This document shows, one piece after another, positions 5,663-11,827 of a DNA stretch of 11,827 nucleotides. Position 1 is the stretch's first letter, and each line of letters begins with the position of its first letter. The translations under genes were made by a program, and so were the position numbers. Source of the stretch: Evtepia sp. (lineage in GTDB: Bacteria > Bacillota > Clostridia > Oscillospirales > Oscillospiraceae); assembly GCA_020025735.1 (NCBI GenBank), contig JAHHRP010000050.1, forward strand, positions 1-11,827. The letters run 5' to 3'. Under the pieces are notes generated by a model, which saw only the letters and a program-made list of their open reading frames with translations, ran no database searches and was not told the DNA's origin.

Positions 5663-6985
5663 TTATTCTGCGGCATTCCTCTTCCACATGAGAAGAATGA
5701 GACCAAGCGCCAAACTGAGCAATTCTCCCATGAGCGCAGCCATCCAGATGATGGAACTGGCACCCAAAAGATAAAGAAGCAGAATGGCTGCCGGAAGAAG
5801 GAGGAAACCACGGCTCAAAGAGAGCAATGCAGAGGCTCCAGCCTTGCCCAAGGCGGCAAAGTAACCGGCCAAAACAATGGAGATCCCCGCAGGCAGATAG
5901 GATAGCGCATATTGCCGCAGAGCCAATACCGTCTCTTCAAACAGAGCGCTGTCCCCGCTGAGAAGAAGAGAGACGATCGTTCCGGGCGCAGCCTGACAAA
6001 GCAGCTCCACCACAGCACCAATTACCAACACCGTCAAGATGGCCCGGCGGAGATAGATGCGAATGGAACCTGTGTCCTGTTCCCCCACTGACAAACTCAC
6101 CAGGGGCATCATACCCTGGGCAATTCCCTGCATGACCATCGAAACCAACAAACTGATATAGGCGATGACCGCAAAGATGGGCAAGCTGCTCTCACCCAGC
6201 AGACTGGTGATGACGTGATTATACAGCAGGGTAAGAAAGCCCAACATAAGCTCAATGGAGCAATCAGCAATGCCCAGAGGCAAAATCTGGCCAAACGCCT
6301 TAAGACGGAACGAAAAGCGGCGGAAACGCAGATTAGACTTTCCAGATAGAAAATACGTCAGAAAGAAGATCATGCTGCCCAACTGGGCCAGACCAGTGGC
6401 CAATGCAGCCCCAAAGACCCCCCAATGCCAAACCAAGATAAACAGATAATCCAGACCTATATTGATCAGAAAACTGACCCCCACCCCAAACATAGCAAGC
6501 TGAGGTGCACCGTCCACCTTTACCATAACTTCCAAGCAATAGGAGATGATAAAACAGACAGAAAAAAGGCAAACAATATGCAGATATTGGGCAGTACCCT
6601 CCACGGTCTGCGGTCCTGCACCCAAGAGGTAAGCCAAAGGTTCAGAAAACAGGGAAACGCTCAGCGTAATAACGCCAGCGACAATCAGAATGACCACCAC
6701 TGTCTGGGTAAAAATCTTCTCTGCCCTTTCATGATCTCCCTGACCCAGCGCAAAGGCGCACAGGGTCGAGGTTCCCATAGACAGGAGAATCGCAATCCCG
6801 GAGAGGAGATTGATAAAAGGAAGTGCGATATTTACGCTGGCCAAGGCCAGTTCACCAACGCCTTTGGCAACAAAGATCCCATCGACAATGGTATAGGCAG
6901 AAAAGAGGACCATAGCCGCTACGGATGGTGCCACATAGTGCAAAAAGGTTTTCCAGGAGCGGCTAGGAACATATGCGGTAGACAC
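5663..6985 (-). CDS. MATE-family efflux transporter
   Basis: A 440-residue inner-membrane protein with about twelve predicted spans in two six-helix halves, as in the MATE (multidrug and toxic compound extrusion) family, which exports drugs or metabolites using a sodium or proton gradient. The N-terminal half has VAPSVAAMVLFSAYTIVDGIF, ALASVNIALPFINL and GMGTSTLCAFALGQG-like segments typical of the family; the second half starts near residue 235 (ILPLGIADCSIELMLGFLTL) with MQGIAQGMMPLVSLSVG as its repeat counterpart. Start codon is GTG at 6985, with GAGGTG about 5 nt upstream; no ATG fits better. It is divergent from a BmrR-like regulator and carries a MerR-type promoter, so it is probably induced by compounds that regulator binds. 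Substrate unknown; MepA-type members are the closest guess. Confidence 0.92.
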   Translation of the reverse strand: MSTAYVPSRSWKTFLHYVAPSVAAMVLFSAYTIVDGIFVAKGVGELALASVNIALPFINLLSGIAILLSMGTSTLCAFALGQGDHERAEKIFTQTVVVILIVAGVITLSVSLFSEPLAYLLGAGPQTVEGTAQYLHIVCLFSVCFIISYCLEVMVKVDGAPQLAMFGVGVSFLINIGLDYLFILVWHWGVFGAALATGLAQLGSMIFFLTYFLSGKSNLRFRRFSFRLKAFGQILPLGIADCSIELMLGFLTLLYNHVITSLLGESSLPIFAVIAYISLLVSMVMQGIAQGMMPLVSLSVGEQDTGSIRIYLRRAILTVLVIGAVVELLCQAAPGTIVSLLLSGDSALFEETVLALRQYALSYLPAGISIVLAGYFAALGKAGASALLSLSRGFLLLPAAILLLYLLGASSIIWMAALMGELLSLALGLILLMWKRNAAE

Positions 6986-7013
6986 GGTTTCACCTCAGAT
7001 CGAGAATTTGTCC

Positions 7014-7042
7014 TTGTGGACAGTCATTTTATTTGTTATACT
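7014..7042 (+). promoter_or_regulatory. Promoter of the MerR-family regulator gene
   Basis: TTGTGG at 7014-7019 and TATACT at 7037-7042 are 17 bp apart, and TG one base before the -10 makes it an extended -10. Transcription would start near 7049, inside or beside the MerR dyad at 7052-7068, so the regulator could repress its own gene while activating the pump. Confidence 0.55.
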
Positions 7043-7043
7043 A

Positions 7044-7074
7044 AGGATAAACTATGGAGTAACCCTAGAGTCAA
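7044..7074 (-). promoter_or_regulatory. MerR-type promoter of the MATE gene (19-bp spacer)
   Basis: On the minus strand TTGACT (7074-7069) and TATCCT (7049-7044) are separated by 19 bp. A spacer of 19-20 bp instead of 17 is the hallmark of promoters that MerR-family activators untwist. The spacer holds the dyad at 7052-7068. The predicted transcript starts about 50 nt before the GTG start codon. Confidence 0.65.
7052..7068. promoter_or_regulatory. MerR-family operator dyad
   Basis: CTATGG and CCCTAG are imperfect inverted arms (five of six positions match) around AGTAA, centred at 7060, essentially the middle of the 19-bp spacer of the MATE promoter. This is the position occupied by MerR/BmrR-type operators. 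The regulator encoded next to it is the obvious candidate to bind. Confidence 0.6.
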
Positions 7075-7112
7075 GAGAAATGATAACTATTTTTCCAAAA
7101 GGTAGGGACATC

Positions 7113-7937
7113 ATGGAGAAGCATCATTTTAAAATCGCCGAGTTTGCTGCCTTGTGCGGGGTAAAAAAAGATACCCTCTTGCACTACGATCATATTGGTC
7201 TTCTCAAGCCTCAGTGGGTCGGCGAGAATGGATACCGTTACTACGCAGCTCGTCAACTGCCTGTCTACGATATGATTGCTGCTCTCCGTCGGCTCGGAAC
7301 CCCTCTGAGCGAGATTCAGGACTACCTCTCCCGCCGCAGTCCACAAGCCCTGTTGGAGTTGCTGAGGGAAAAACAAACCGATCTGGAGCACGAACGACAG
7401 CGGCTGGATCAAATGGAAACACTCTTGCGCGATGCCCAAAACAGAGCCAAACAGGCTACACAAGTGCAGCCGGGAGAAATCCACTTAGAACACTGTCCCG
7501 AACTATGGTGTGCCGTAGTAAAGGCACCAGACTTTGCAGAAGAAAGATTTCAAGAAGCCGTCTATCTTCTCCATGTTCGCCAGCTGCTCACTTGGGCCAG
7601 GGAGCAAGGTAGTCCTTCTCAAGCGCCAGGAGATATTATTTGTCAGAATAGCTTGGAGCAGAACAAGTTTTTGGAGGATTACTATTATTGTGTTGTCCCG
7701 CCGGGCACTACTGGCTGGGACATCCGTATCCGCCCCGCTGGAACGTATGCTGTGCTCTGCCATCAAGGTTCTTATGAATCAGAATACCAAGCCTGCCGCC
7801 AGCTGCGAGACTGGGTCCTGGAACAGGGTTATCTCATAGACGGAGATCTGTACGAGGAGGACTTGGTCAACGGCTTTGCCACCAAGGACCCTCAATCCTA
7901 TCTGCTGAAATTAAGTTTGAAAATCAAAATACCATGA
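7113..7937 (+). CDS. MerR-family regulator with GyrI-like ligand-binding domain (BmrR-like)
   Basis: A 274-residue DNA-binding regulator. Residues 6-72 form the MerR helix-turn-helix: FKIAEFAALCGVKKDTLLHY, then DHIGLLKP and NGYRYYAARQL. Residues about 78-118 are a charged dimerisation coiled coil (REKQTDLEHERQRLDQMETL). Residues about 122-274 match the GyrI-like/SOUL effector-binding fold of BmrR (IRPAGTYAVLCHQGSYESEY, then LRDWVLEQGYLIDGDLYEED). BmrR-like proteins bind hydrophobic cationic drugs and activate multidrug pumps. Start: ATG 7113 has AAAGGT-AGGG upstream; the frame extends to 7008 without a ribosome site, and that stretch contains the promoter. It faces the MATE gene divergently and shares the operator region. 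It ends before a strong bidirectional terminator. Confidence 0.9.
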   Translation: MEKHHFKIAEFAALCGVKKDTLLHYDHIGLLKPQWVGENGYRYYAARQLPVYDMIAALRRLGTPLSEIQDYLSRRSPQALLELLREKQTDLEHERQRLDQMETLLRDAQNRAKQATQVQPGEIHLEHCPELWCAVVKAPDFAEERFQEAVYLLHVRQLLTWAREQGSPSQAPGDIICQNSLEQNKFLEDYYYCVVPPGTTGWDIRIRPAGTYAVLCHQGSYESEYQACRQLRDWVLEQGYLIDGDLYEEDLVNGFATKDPQSYLLKLSLKIKIP

Positions 7938-7982
7938 CCCCTATGGGATAAAGAAGTCCATTCATCTCCCAATGAAAGAATA

Positions 7983-8033
7983 AAATAAGCCGAGAGATCT
8001 CCCTTCCTCTGGGGCACCTCTCGGCTTATTTTT
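7983..8033. terminator. Bidirectional Rho-independent terminator between the MerR gene and lysA
   Basis: AAATAAGCCGAGAG at 7983-7996 pairs perfectly with CTCTCGGCTTATTT at 8018-8031. The plus strand ends in a T-run, and the minus strand continues into TTATTC after the stem, so it should stop the regulator gene on one strand and the lysA operon on the other. Confidence 0.85.
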
Positions 8034-8070
8034 AGGTGTCTTTTGTCCGGCACCGTTTCGTTTGTTTGTC

Positions 8071-9366
8071 TCACAGGTCACAGGCGATAAGGTCTTCAAA
8101 GGTCTGCCGCCGAACTGCCAGCCGCGCATTTCCCTGTCGGATCATCACCAAGGCCGGGCGGCACAGCCGATTATAGTTGGAGGCCATTGTAAAGTTATAG
8201 GCCCCCGTTGTGAGTACCGCCACCAGGTCATCCCGTTCAGGCCGCGGCAACGAAATATTTTCCTGGATCAAATCTCCACTTTCACAGCACCGTCCAGCCA
8301 ATGTACAATCAAAGTCAGGAGTGTCCATCATCCGGCTGGCGGGCAAAACAGTATAGGGAGACTGGTACAGTGCGTATCGGGGATTATCCGTCATACCGCC
8401 ATTGACTGTCACGTAGCTGCGGTAACCTTCAATGGTCTTGACTCCTCCCACCCGATACAATGTAAGGCCCGCATCCGCCACAATGCTCCGGCCTGGCTCC
8501 AGCAAGATGCGTGGCAAAGGATAGTCCTTGTCCTGACAGCCTCTGGTGAGATGGTCTGCCAAAGCGCGGATCGTTCCAGGGATGTCCACCACAGGATCAC
8601 ACGCCTGATATCGCACCCCGAAACCGCCGCCCAAATTCAGCGTTCGGGCAACAAATCCGTACTCCTGGCGTAGACTGGCAGCAAAATCCAACAGGATATC
8701 CACCGCTTCACAGAATGGTTCCGCTTCAAAAATCTGGGAGCCAATGTGACTGTGAAACCCTTCTATCTCCAGGTGTTCCATCGTCAAGGCCGCTGCTGCG
8801 AAACGCGCTGCCTGTCCCGTCTCAATGGGCACCCCAAACTGACAATCAATGCGCCCAGTGTTGATGGCTTGAAGTGTATGGGGATCAATCCCTGGTGTCA
8901 CCCGCAGCAGCACACGCTGACGAATTCCCCGGACACCGGCAGCCCGGTTCAGCGCTGCCAGTTCTTGATGGTTGTCCACAATGAAGCATCCCACTCCACT
9001 GTCCAGCGCATAGGCAATATCCTCATCCGTTTTATTGTTGCCGTGGAAGTAGAGTTTTTCCGCCGGAAACCCTCCAGCCAGCGCAGTGTAAATCTCCCCA
9101 GGGGAAACCACATCCGCCCCCATCCCCTCCTCTTTCAGCACAGGATATAAACCCTTGAAGCACAAGGCTTTCCCAGCAAACAGGGGCATGGAGTCCGCAG
9201 GCATCCAAGCTGCCATAGACTGCACATAGGTCTGGCAGTTGGCCCGCAGACGGTCCTCATCCAACACATACAAAGGGGCACCGAATTCCTCCGCCAACTG
9301 GACAGTATCCAGCCCTCCTACGGTGAGATGGCCTTGGTCATTGATTCCCAAATTCTCATATAACAT
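8071..9366 (-). CDS. lysA: Diaminopimelate decarboxylase
   Basis: A 431-residue PLP enzyme that decarboxylates meso-diaminopimelate to L-lysine, the last step of the pathway. It has the fold-III PLP enzyme signatures: FAGKALC with the presumed PLP lysine Lys66, FHSHIGSQI at 204-212, LGGGFG at 245-250, EPGRS at 290-294, CESGD with Cys361 at 361-365, and GAYNFTMASNYN at 388-399. Most family members have Val-Lys-Ala-Asn around the PLP lysine; here it is Gly-Lys-Ala-Leu-Cys, a variant that also appears in some clostridial homologues as I recall them. Start: ATG 9366 has AGGA 7 nt upstream. It is the third gene of the dapA-dapB-lysA operon, 37 bp after dapB, and ends before the shared terminator. 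Expression should follow the lysine riboswitch. Confidence 0.95.
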   Translation of the reverse strand: MLYENLGINDQGHLTVGGLDTVQLAEEFGAPLYVLDEDRLRANCQTYVQSMAAWMPADSMPLFAGKALCFKGLYPVLKEEGMGADVVSPGEIYTALAGGFPAEKLYFHGNNKTDEDIAYALDSGVGCFIVDNHQELAALNRAAGVRGIRQRVLLRVTPGIDPHTLQAINTGRIDCQFGVPIETGQAARFAAAALTMEHLEIEGFHSHIGSQIFEAEPFCEAVDILLDFAASLRQEYGFVARTLNLGGGFGVRYQACDPVVDIPGTIRALADHLTRGCQDKDYPLPRILLEPGRSIVADAGLTLYRVGGVKTIEGYRSYVTVNGGMTDNPRYALYQSPYTVLPASRMMDTPDFDCTLAGRCCESGDLIQENISLPRPERDDLVAVLTTGAYNFTMASNYNRLCRPALVMIRQGNARLAVRRQTFEDLIACDL

Positions 9367-9403
9367 AGGTCATTCCTGTCTTTCTATGGTTTCGGTCAAT
9401 TGC

Positions 9404-10132
9404 TTACAGCCCCAGCAGGTGGTCCATGTGGTACAAGCCCGCAGGCTGTCCAGCAACAAAGTGAGCTGCGGCCAAGGCCCCCTCGGCAAAAAGCGCCCGG
9501 TCATGGGCCTGATGTTTCAGGGTAATGGTCTGGTTATCGGTGGCAAAAATCACCTCGTGTTCTCCCACCACATTGCCCATACGCAGGGCGTGAATTCCGA
9601 TCTCATTGGGTTGGCGCTTATGTTGGCCGGAACGACCAAACACATAGTCTACCTCTGGCCGCTGGCTCTTCACTGCATCGGCCAGGAGAAGTGCTGTCCC
9701 GCTGGGTGCATCGGCCTTTCGATTATGATGGGTCTCTACGATTTCCACATCACAGCCCTGGAAGATCGCCGCTGCCTGACTGACCAGCCGGGCCAGCAAC
9801 GCAACGCCAATGGACATATTATAGGACTGGAAGACAGGGATCTGTTTTGCCCCCTCCTCCAACCGTGCAAATTCTTCAGGGGTATATCCTGTGGTCGCCG
9901 CTACCAAAGGGAGCGCGCGGGATATGCAGTAGTCCATCAGCTCCCCTACCCCTTCGTGATGGGAAAAGTCGATGACCACATCTGCCGGACCGGTATAATC
10001 ACGCAAGGCTTTGTAGAGGCCCTCTCCCCCGGAATGATCTACCCCGGCGGCCAGGGTGTGTCCCTGTTCGGCCAGTAGGCGGCAGACCTCCTGGCCCATC
10101 CGTCCACCGGCGCCGTTGACGATGATATGCAT
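9404..10132 (-). CDS. dapB: 4-hydroxy-tetrahydrodipicolinate reductase
   Basis: A 242-residue enzyme that reduces the DapA product with NAD(P)H, on the way to diaminopimelate and lysine. The N-terminal Rossmann motif is GAGGRMG at 7-13. The C-terminal substrate site carries VETHHNRKADAPSGTA at 132-147, with His135, His136 and Lys139 corresponding to the family's catalytic and binding residues. IHALRMGNVVGEHEVIFA at 180-197 is also typical. Start: ATG 10132 has GAAAGGAAGAGGAG upstream. It follows dapA by only 15 bp, so the two are cotranscribed and probably translationally coupled. Length is close to the family norm (about 240-270). Confidence 0.95.
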   Translation of the reverse strand: MHIIVNGAGGRMGQEVCRLLAEQGHTLAAGVDHSGGEGLYKALRDYTGPADVVIDFSHHEGVGELMDYCISRALPLVAATTGYTPEEFARLEEGAKQIPVFQSYNMSIGVALLARLVSQAAAIFQGCDVEIVETHHNRKADAPSGTALLLADAVKSQRPEVDYVFGRSGQHKRQPNEIGIHALRMGNVVGEHEVIFATDNQTITLKHQAHDRALFAEGALAAAHFVAGQPAGLYHMDHLLGL

Positions 10133-10147
10133 ACTCCTCTTCCTTTC

Positions 10148-11041
10148 TTATACCTGGATGCCAAGATCCCGCATCCGCTGAAGCATCACCTGGTAGTGAT
10201 CCTCCTCCATAGGGACCAGAGGCAGACGAAGATAGTTCTCACAATAGCCCATGGCAGCCATAGCAGCCTTGACAGGAATGGGATTGCTTTCGCAGAAGAG
10301 GGAACGAATCAACGGCATAAACTGGCACTGAAGCCGGGCTGCTCCCGCCACATCCCCGGCAAAGAACTGATCGGCAATCGCCACGGTCTGGGCGGGGATG
10401 ACGTTGGAAAGCACCGAGATGCACCCCTGGCCTCCCATCGACAGAATGGGTACGATTTGGTCATCATTGCCAGAATAAATGTCCAGTTGATCTCCCACCA
10501 GGGAGAAGGTTTCCACGATCTTGGAGATGTCACTGTTTGCCTCTTTGATTGCCGCGATGTTGGGATGCTCTGCCAGCTTCCCGTATGTGGCAGGTTCAAT
10601 CCCGATGCCTGTGCGGGAGGGAACATTGTAAAGGATTACGGGCTTGGTACTCGCGTCAGCGATGGTATTGTACATGGTCACAAGGCCCTTTTGCGTGGTC
10701 TTGTTGTAGTAGGGAGTGACTACCAGGACTGCATCGGCCCCGTCAGCACAGGCACTTTTCGTCAACGACACGGCATAGTCGGTCTCATTGGAACCGGTGC
10801 CAGCAATGACAGGAACACGGCCGTTCACCCGCTCCACAGCGTAGGCAATGGCCCGGCGATGCTCGGCATCGGTGAGGGTAGAGCTTTCACCGGTGGTTCC
10901 ACAGATGACCAGGGCGTTGATTCCCTGGGCAATCTGCCAGTCGATGAGTTTGCCAAAGCGGTCAAAATCAATACCAGTGGGGGTGGTTGGCGTAATGAGC
11001 GCGGTAGCGATGCCGCGGAAAATGGGGGTGGTCTGTTTCAT
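10148..11041 (-). CDS. dapA: 4-hydroxy-tetrahydrodipicolinate synthase
   Basis: A 297-residue class I aldolase-type enzyme that condenses pyruvate with aspartate semialdehyde, the first committed step toward diaminopimelate and lysine. Visible motifs are GTTGESSTL at 48-56 (Thr49, Thr50), PYYNK at 110-114, YNVPSRTG at 138-145 (catalytic Tyr138 and Arg143) and the Schiff-base lysine Lys166 in AAIKEAN. Start: AGGAGG is 8 nt before ATG 11041. The in-frame ATG at 11059 lies upstream of that ribosome site and would put the site inside the gene. It is the first gene of the operon, controlled by the lysine riboswitch and terminator just upstream. Confidence 0.96.
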   Translation of the reverse strand: MKQTTPIFRGIATALITPTTPTGIDFDRFGKLIDWQIAQGINALVICGTTGESSTLTDAEHRRAIAYAVERVNGRVPVIAGTGSNETDYAVSLTKSACADGADAVLVVTPYYNKTTQKGLVTMYNTIADASTKPVILYNVPSRTGIGIEPATYGKLAEHPNIAAIKEANSDISKIVETFSLVGDQLDIYSGNDDQIVPILSMGGQGCISVLSNVIPAQTVAIADQFFAGDVAGAARLQCQFMPLIRSLFCESNPIPVKAAMAAMGYCENYLRLPLVPMEEDHYQVMLQRMRDLGIQV

Positions 11042-11108
11042 GGTAGGTTCCTCCTGCATATTTCACAATGTCCTGCCTGATCTCCCTGCCCCCTTGAAAA
11101 AAGGCAAC

Positions 11109-11147
11109 AAAAAATCAAGCAAGCTATGCGGGGATAGCTGCTTGATA
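11109..11147 (-). terminator. Attenuator terminator of the lysine riboswitch
   Basis: On the minus strand an arm ATCAAGCAGCTAT pairs with ATAGCTTGCTTGAT (one bulged base) around a six-base CCCCGC loop, and is followed directly by a T-run. It lies between the riboswitch aptamer and dapA. Its 5' arm TATCAAG (11147-11141) can alternatively pair with CTTGATA at 11193-11187 at the end of the aptamer, which would prevent termination. Confidence 0.85.
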
Positions 11148-11192
11148 ACATCACACACACCACTGACAAACGGTCAGGGGCGACTGTATCAA

Positions 11193-11363
11193 GGATAGCC
11201 CTCCGCAAATTTTACCATTTGCGACAGTCGGGCAACTCTTAGTTTGCCCGCCCAGTACGATCTCCATTGCAGGGAAGACCGCCTTCGGCATCCATCCCTT
11301 TCCCCGGACCTGCCCTGCACAGCATTGGCCTCGGCTACTGATGATGTGATGCGCCTCTATCTC
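11193..11363 (-). promoter_or_regulatory. Lysine riboswitch (L-box) aptamer
   Basis: The minus strand shows the conserved L-box blocks in order: GATAGAGGCGC at the P1/P2 start, AGTAGCCGAGG, AAAGGGATGGATGCCGAAGG, then the P4 hairpin GGGCAA with TTGCCC, the P5 hairpin CGCAAAT with ATTTGCG, and the closing GGAGGGCTATC. The closing CTATC pairs with GATAG at the start to form P1. Lysine binding stabilises P1. Because it is followed by a terminator in front of dapA, lysine should stop transcription of dapA-dapB-lysA. Boundaries are by eye, within about 10 nt. Confidence 0.92.
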
Positions 11364-11375
11364 TGGTTGCGACTT

Positions 11376-11404
11376 ATGATACGGGATTTATTTCTGTTTG
11401 TCAA
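11376..11404 (-). promoter_or_regulatory. Sigma-A promoter of the dapA-dapB-lysA operon
   Basis: The minus strand has a perfect TTGACA (11404-11399), a 17-bp spacer and TATCAT (11381-11376). Transcription should start near 11369, just before the P1 stem of the riboswitch, which supports both assignments. Confidence 0.85.
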
Positions 11405-11458
11405 GAATTTTTTTCGAGCTTTCTCCACAAAATCTTTCTCCATCTTGAGAGAAATATC

Positions 11459-11487
11459 GTGACAAAGGCGCGACGGTGTGCTAGAAT
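11459..11487 (+). promoter_or_regulatory. Promoter of the small acidic protein gene
   Basis: GTGACA at 11459-11464 and TAGAAT at 11482-11487 are 17 bp apart, with TG one base before the -10 (extended -10). Transcription would begin near 11494, about 38 nt before the start codon at 11532. It is back to back with the lysine operon promoter, about 55 bp away. Confidence 0.65.
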
Positions 11488-11531
11488 GGGCAAAATAGGT
11501 TCGCAAAACCATATCCCAGGAGGTATCCCCC

Positions 11532-11795
11532 ATGGAAAAATTCCCCGAAAATTTTGGTGACCTCCACTCCGCAGACGACTTCGATCTGCTCTCTCTTGGC
11601 TTCCTTCCCCAGGATGAGCAGCCCGAACTTGAAGAGGACAAGGAGCCACGAATCAACCCCCTCCACGACATGGACAGCTTGGAGTTTCTACTCTGGGTGG
11701 AACAGGAGGCCACTCGTGAACTGGAACGTCGGGCAAAGCAGGCGGCCATCCCACAAGCTACTTCCTCCCAAACCGATCCAGACCAGAATCCCTAA
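11532..11795 (+). CDS. Small acidic protein of unknown function
   Basis: An 87-residue protein that I do not recognise. It has a good ribosome-binding site (AGGAGG, 8 nt before the ATG) and a recognisable promoter, so it is probably real. It is strongly acidic (about 22 Asp/Glu against about 7 Arg/Lys) with clusters such as LPQDEQPELEEDKEP. The middle to C-terminal part (about residues 46-71, MDSLEFLLWVEQEATRELER) looks like one amphipathic helix, and the last 15 residues are Gln/Ser/Thr/Pro/Asp-rich and likely disordered. There are no Cys, no signal peptide and no membrane helix. It could be a small binding partner or adaptor protein, but nothing supports a specific role. The nearest gene is the divergent lysine operon. 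Confidence 0.7.
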   Translation: MEKFPENFGDLHSADDFDLLSLGFLPQDEQPELEEDKEPRINPLHDMDSLEFLLWVEQEATRELERRAKQAAIPQATSSQTDPDQNP

Positions 11796-11827
11796 CCTGG
11801 AATCCCCCCGCCGCACCAGCGTAGAGT

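Noticed and set aside
6425..7105. Plus-strand open frame of 226 codons opposite the MATE gene
   Set aside because: Antisense to the MATE coding region and running through the regulatory region; composition is rich in Asn, Gln, Lys and His and no domain is seen.
7008..7112. Upstream extension of the MerR-family regulator
   Set aside because: This stretch contains the regulator's promoter and the MerR operator; the HTH domain starts right after ATG 7113.
9239..10078. Plus-strand open frame of 279 codons opposite dapB and lysA
   Set aside because: Antisense to two well-supported enzymes, spans their boundary, and shows no recognisable domain.
10127..11080. Plus-strand open frame of 317 codons opposite dapA
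   Set aside because: It is fully antisense to dapA, which has all family motifs and a good ribosome site; the opposite frame is open only because of codon bias.
11060..11375. T-box leader as an alternative explanation for the dapA upstream region
   Set aside because: No T-box core (the conserved antiterminator bulge motif) was seen, while the L-box blocks appear in the correct order with a matching P1 stem.
11357..11749. Minus-strand open frame of 130 codons overlapping the acidic small gene
   Set aside because: It overlaps the lysine operon promoter and the small gene's promoter, lacks a ribosome site, and is Ser/Arg-rich as expected of an antisense shadow.

Overview
The window looks like chromosomal DNA from a spore-forming, anaerobic Firmicute of the class Clostridia, most likely a gut Oscillospiraceae/Ruminococcaceae-type bacterium. 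This rests on gene content (SLH-domain surface protein, collagen-like small protein, XRE regulator fused to a membrane domain, lysine riboswitch), sigma-A-type promoters, strong Shine-Dalgarno sites and moderate GC. The species cannot be named from the sequence. No IS element, phage gene, tRNA, rRNA or CRISPR array was seen.

Layout. (1) Positions 1-1839, minus strand, cell-surface genes: a long SLH-SGNH protein cut off by the left edge, preceded by a small Cys/Pro-rich protein with a collagen-like tail. (2) 1840-2119: a divergent control region with a 16-bp palindrome and a structured leader in front of murI. (3) 2120-5500, plus strand, three separately promoted genes: glutamate racemase (murI), an HTH-membrane regulator, and an EamA/DMT transporter. 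(4) 5501-5662: two hairpins between convergent genes. (5) 5663-7937: a divergent MATE efflux pump and BmrR-like MerR regulator, sharing an intergenic region with a textbook MerR-type promoter (19-bp spacer with a dyad inside it). (6) 7983-8033: a bidirectional terminator. (7) 8071-11404, minus strand: a lysine operon, promoter - lysine riboswitch - terminator - dapA - dapB - lysA. (8) 11459-11795, plus strand: a small acidic protein of unknown function, divergent from the lysine operon.

How the parts work together. MurI makes D-glutamate and DapA/DapB lead to meso-diaminopimelate, both peptidoglycan precursors; LysA converts diaminopimelate to lysine. The leader at about 11109-11363 is recognisable as an L-box (lysine riboswitch) with a Rho-independent terminator as its expression platform, so lysine should shut down all three genes. 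The MATE/MerR pair looks like a drug- or metabolite-inducible efflux module. Most of the window is ordinary metabolic and transport chromosome. The least explained pieces are the collagen-like protein, the SGNH domain with unusual catalytic blocks, the terminator-like hairpin inside the DMT transporter gene, and the acidic small protein.
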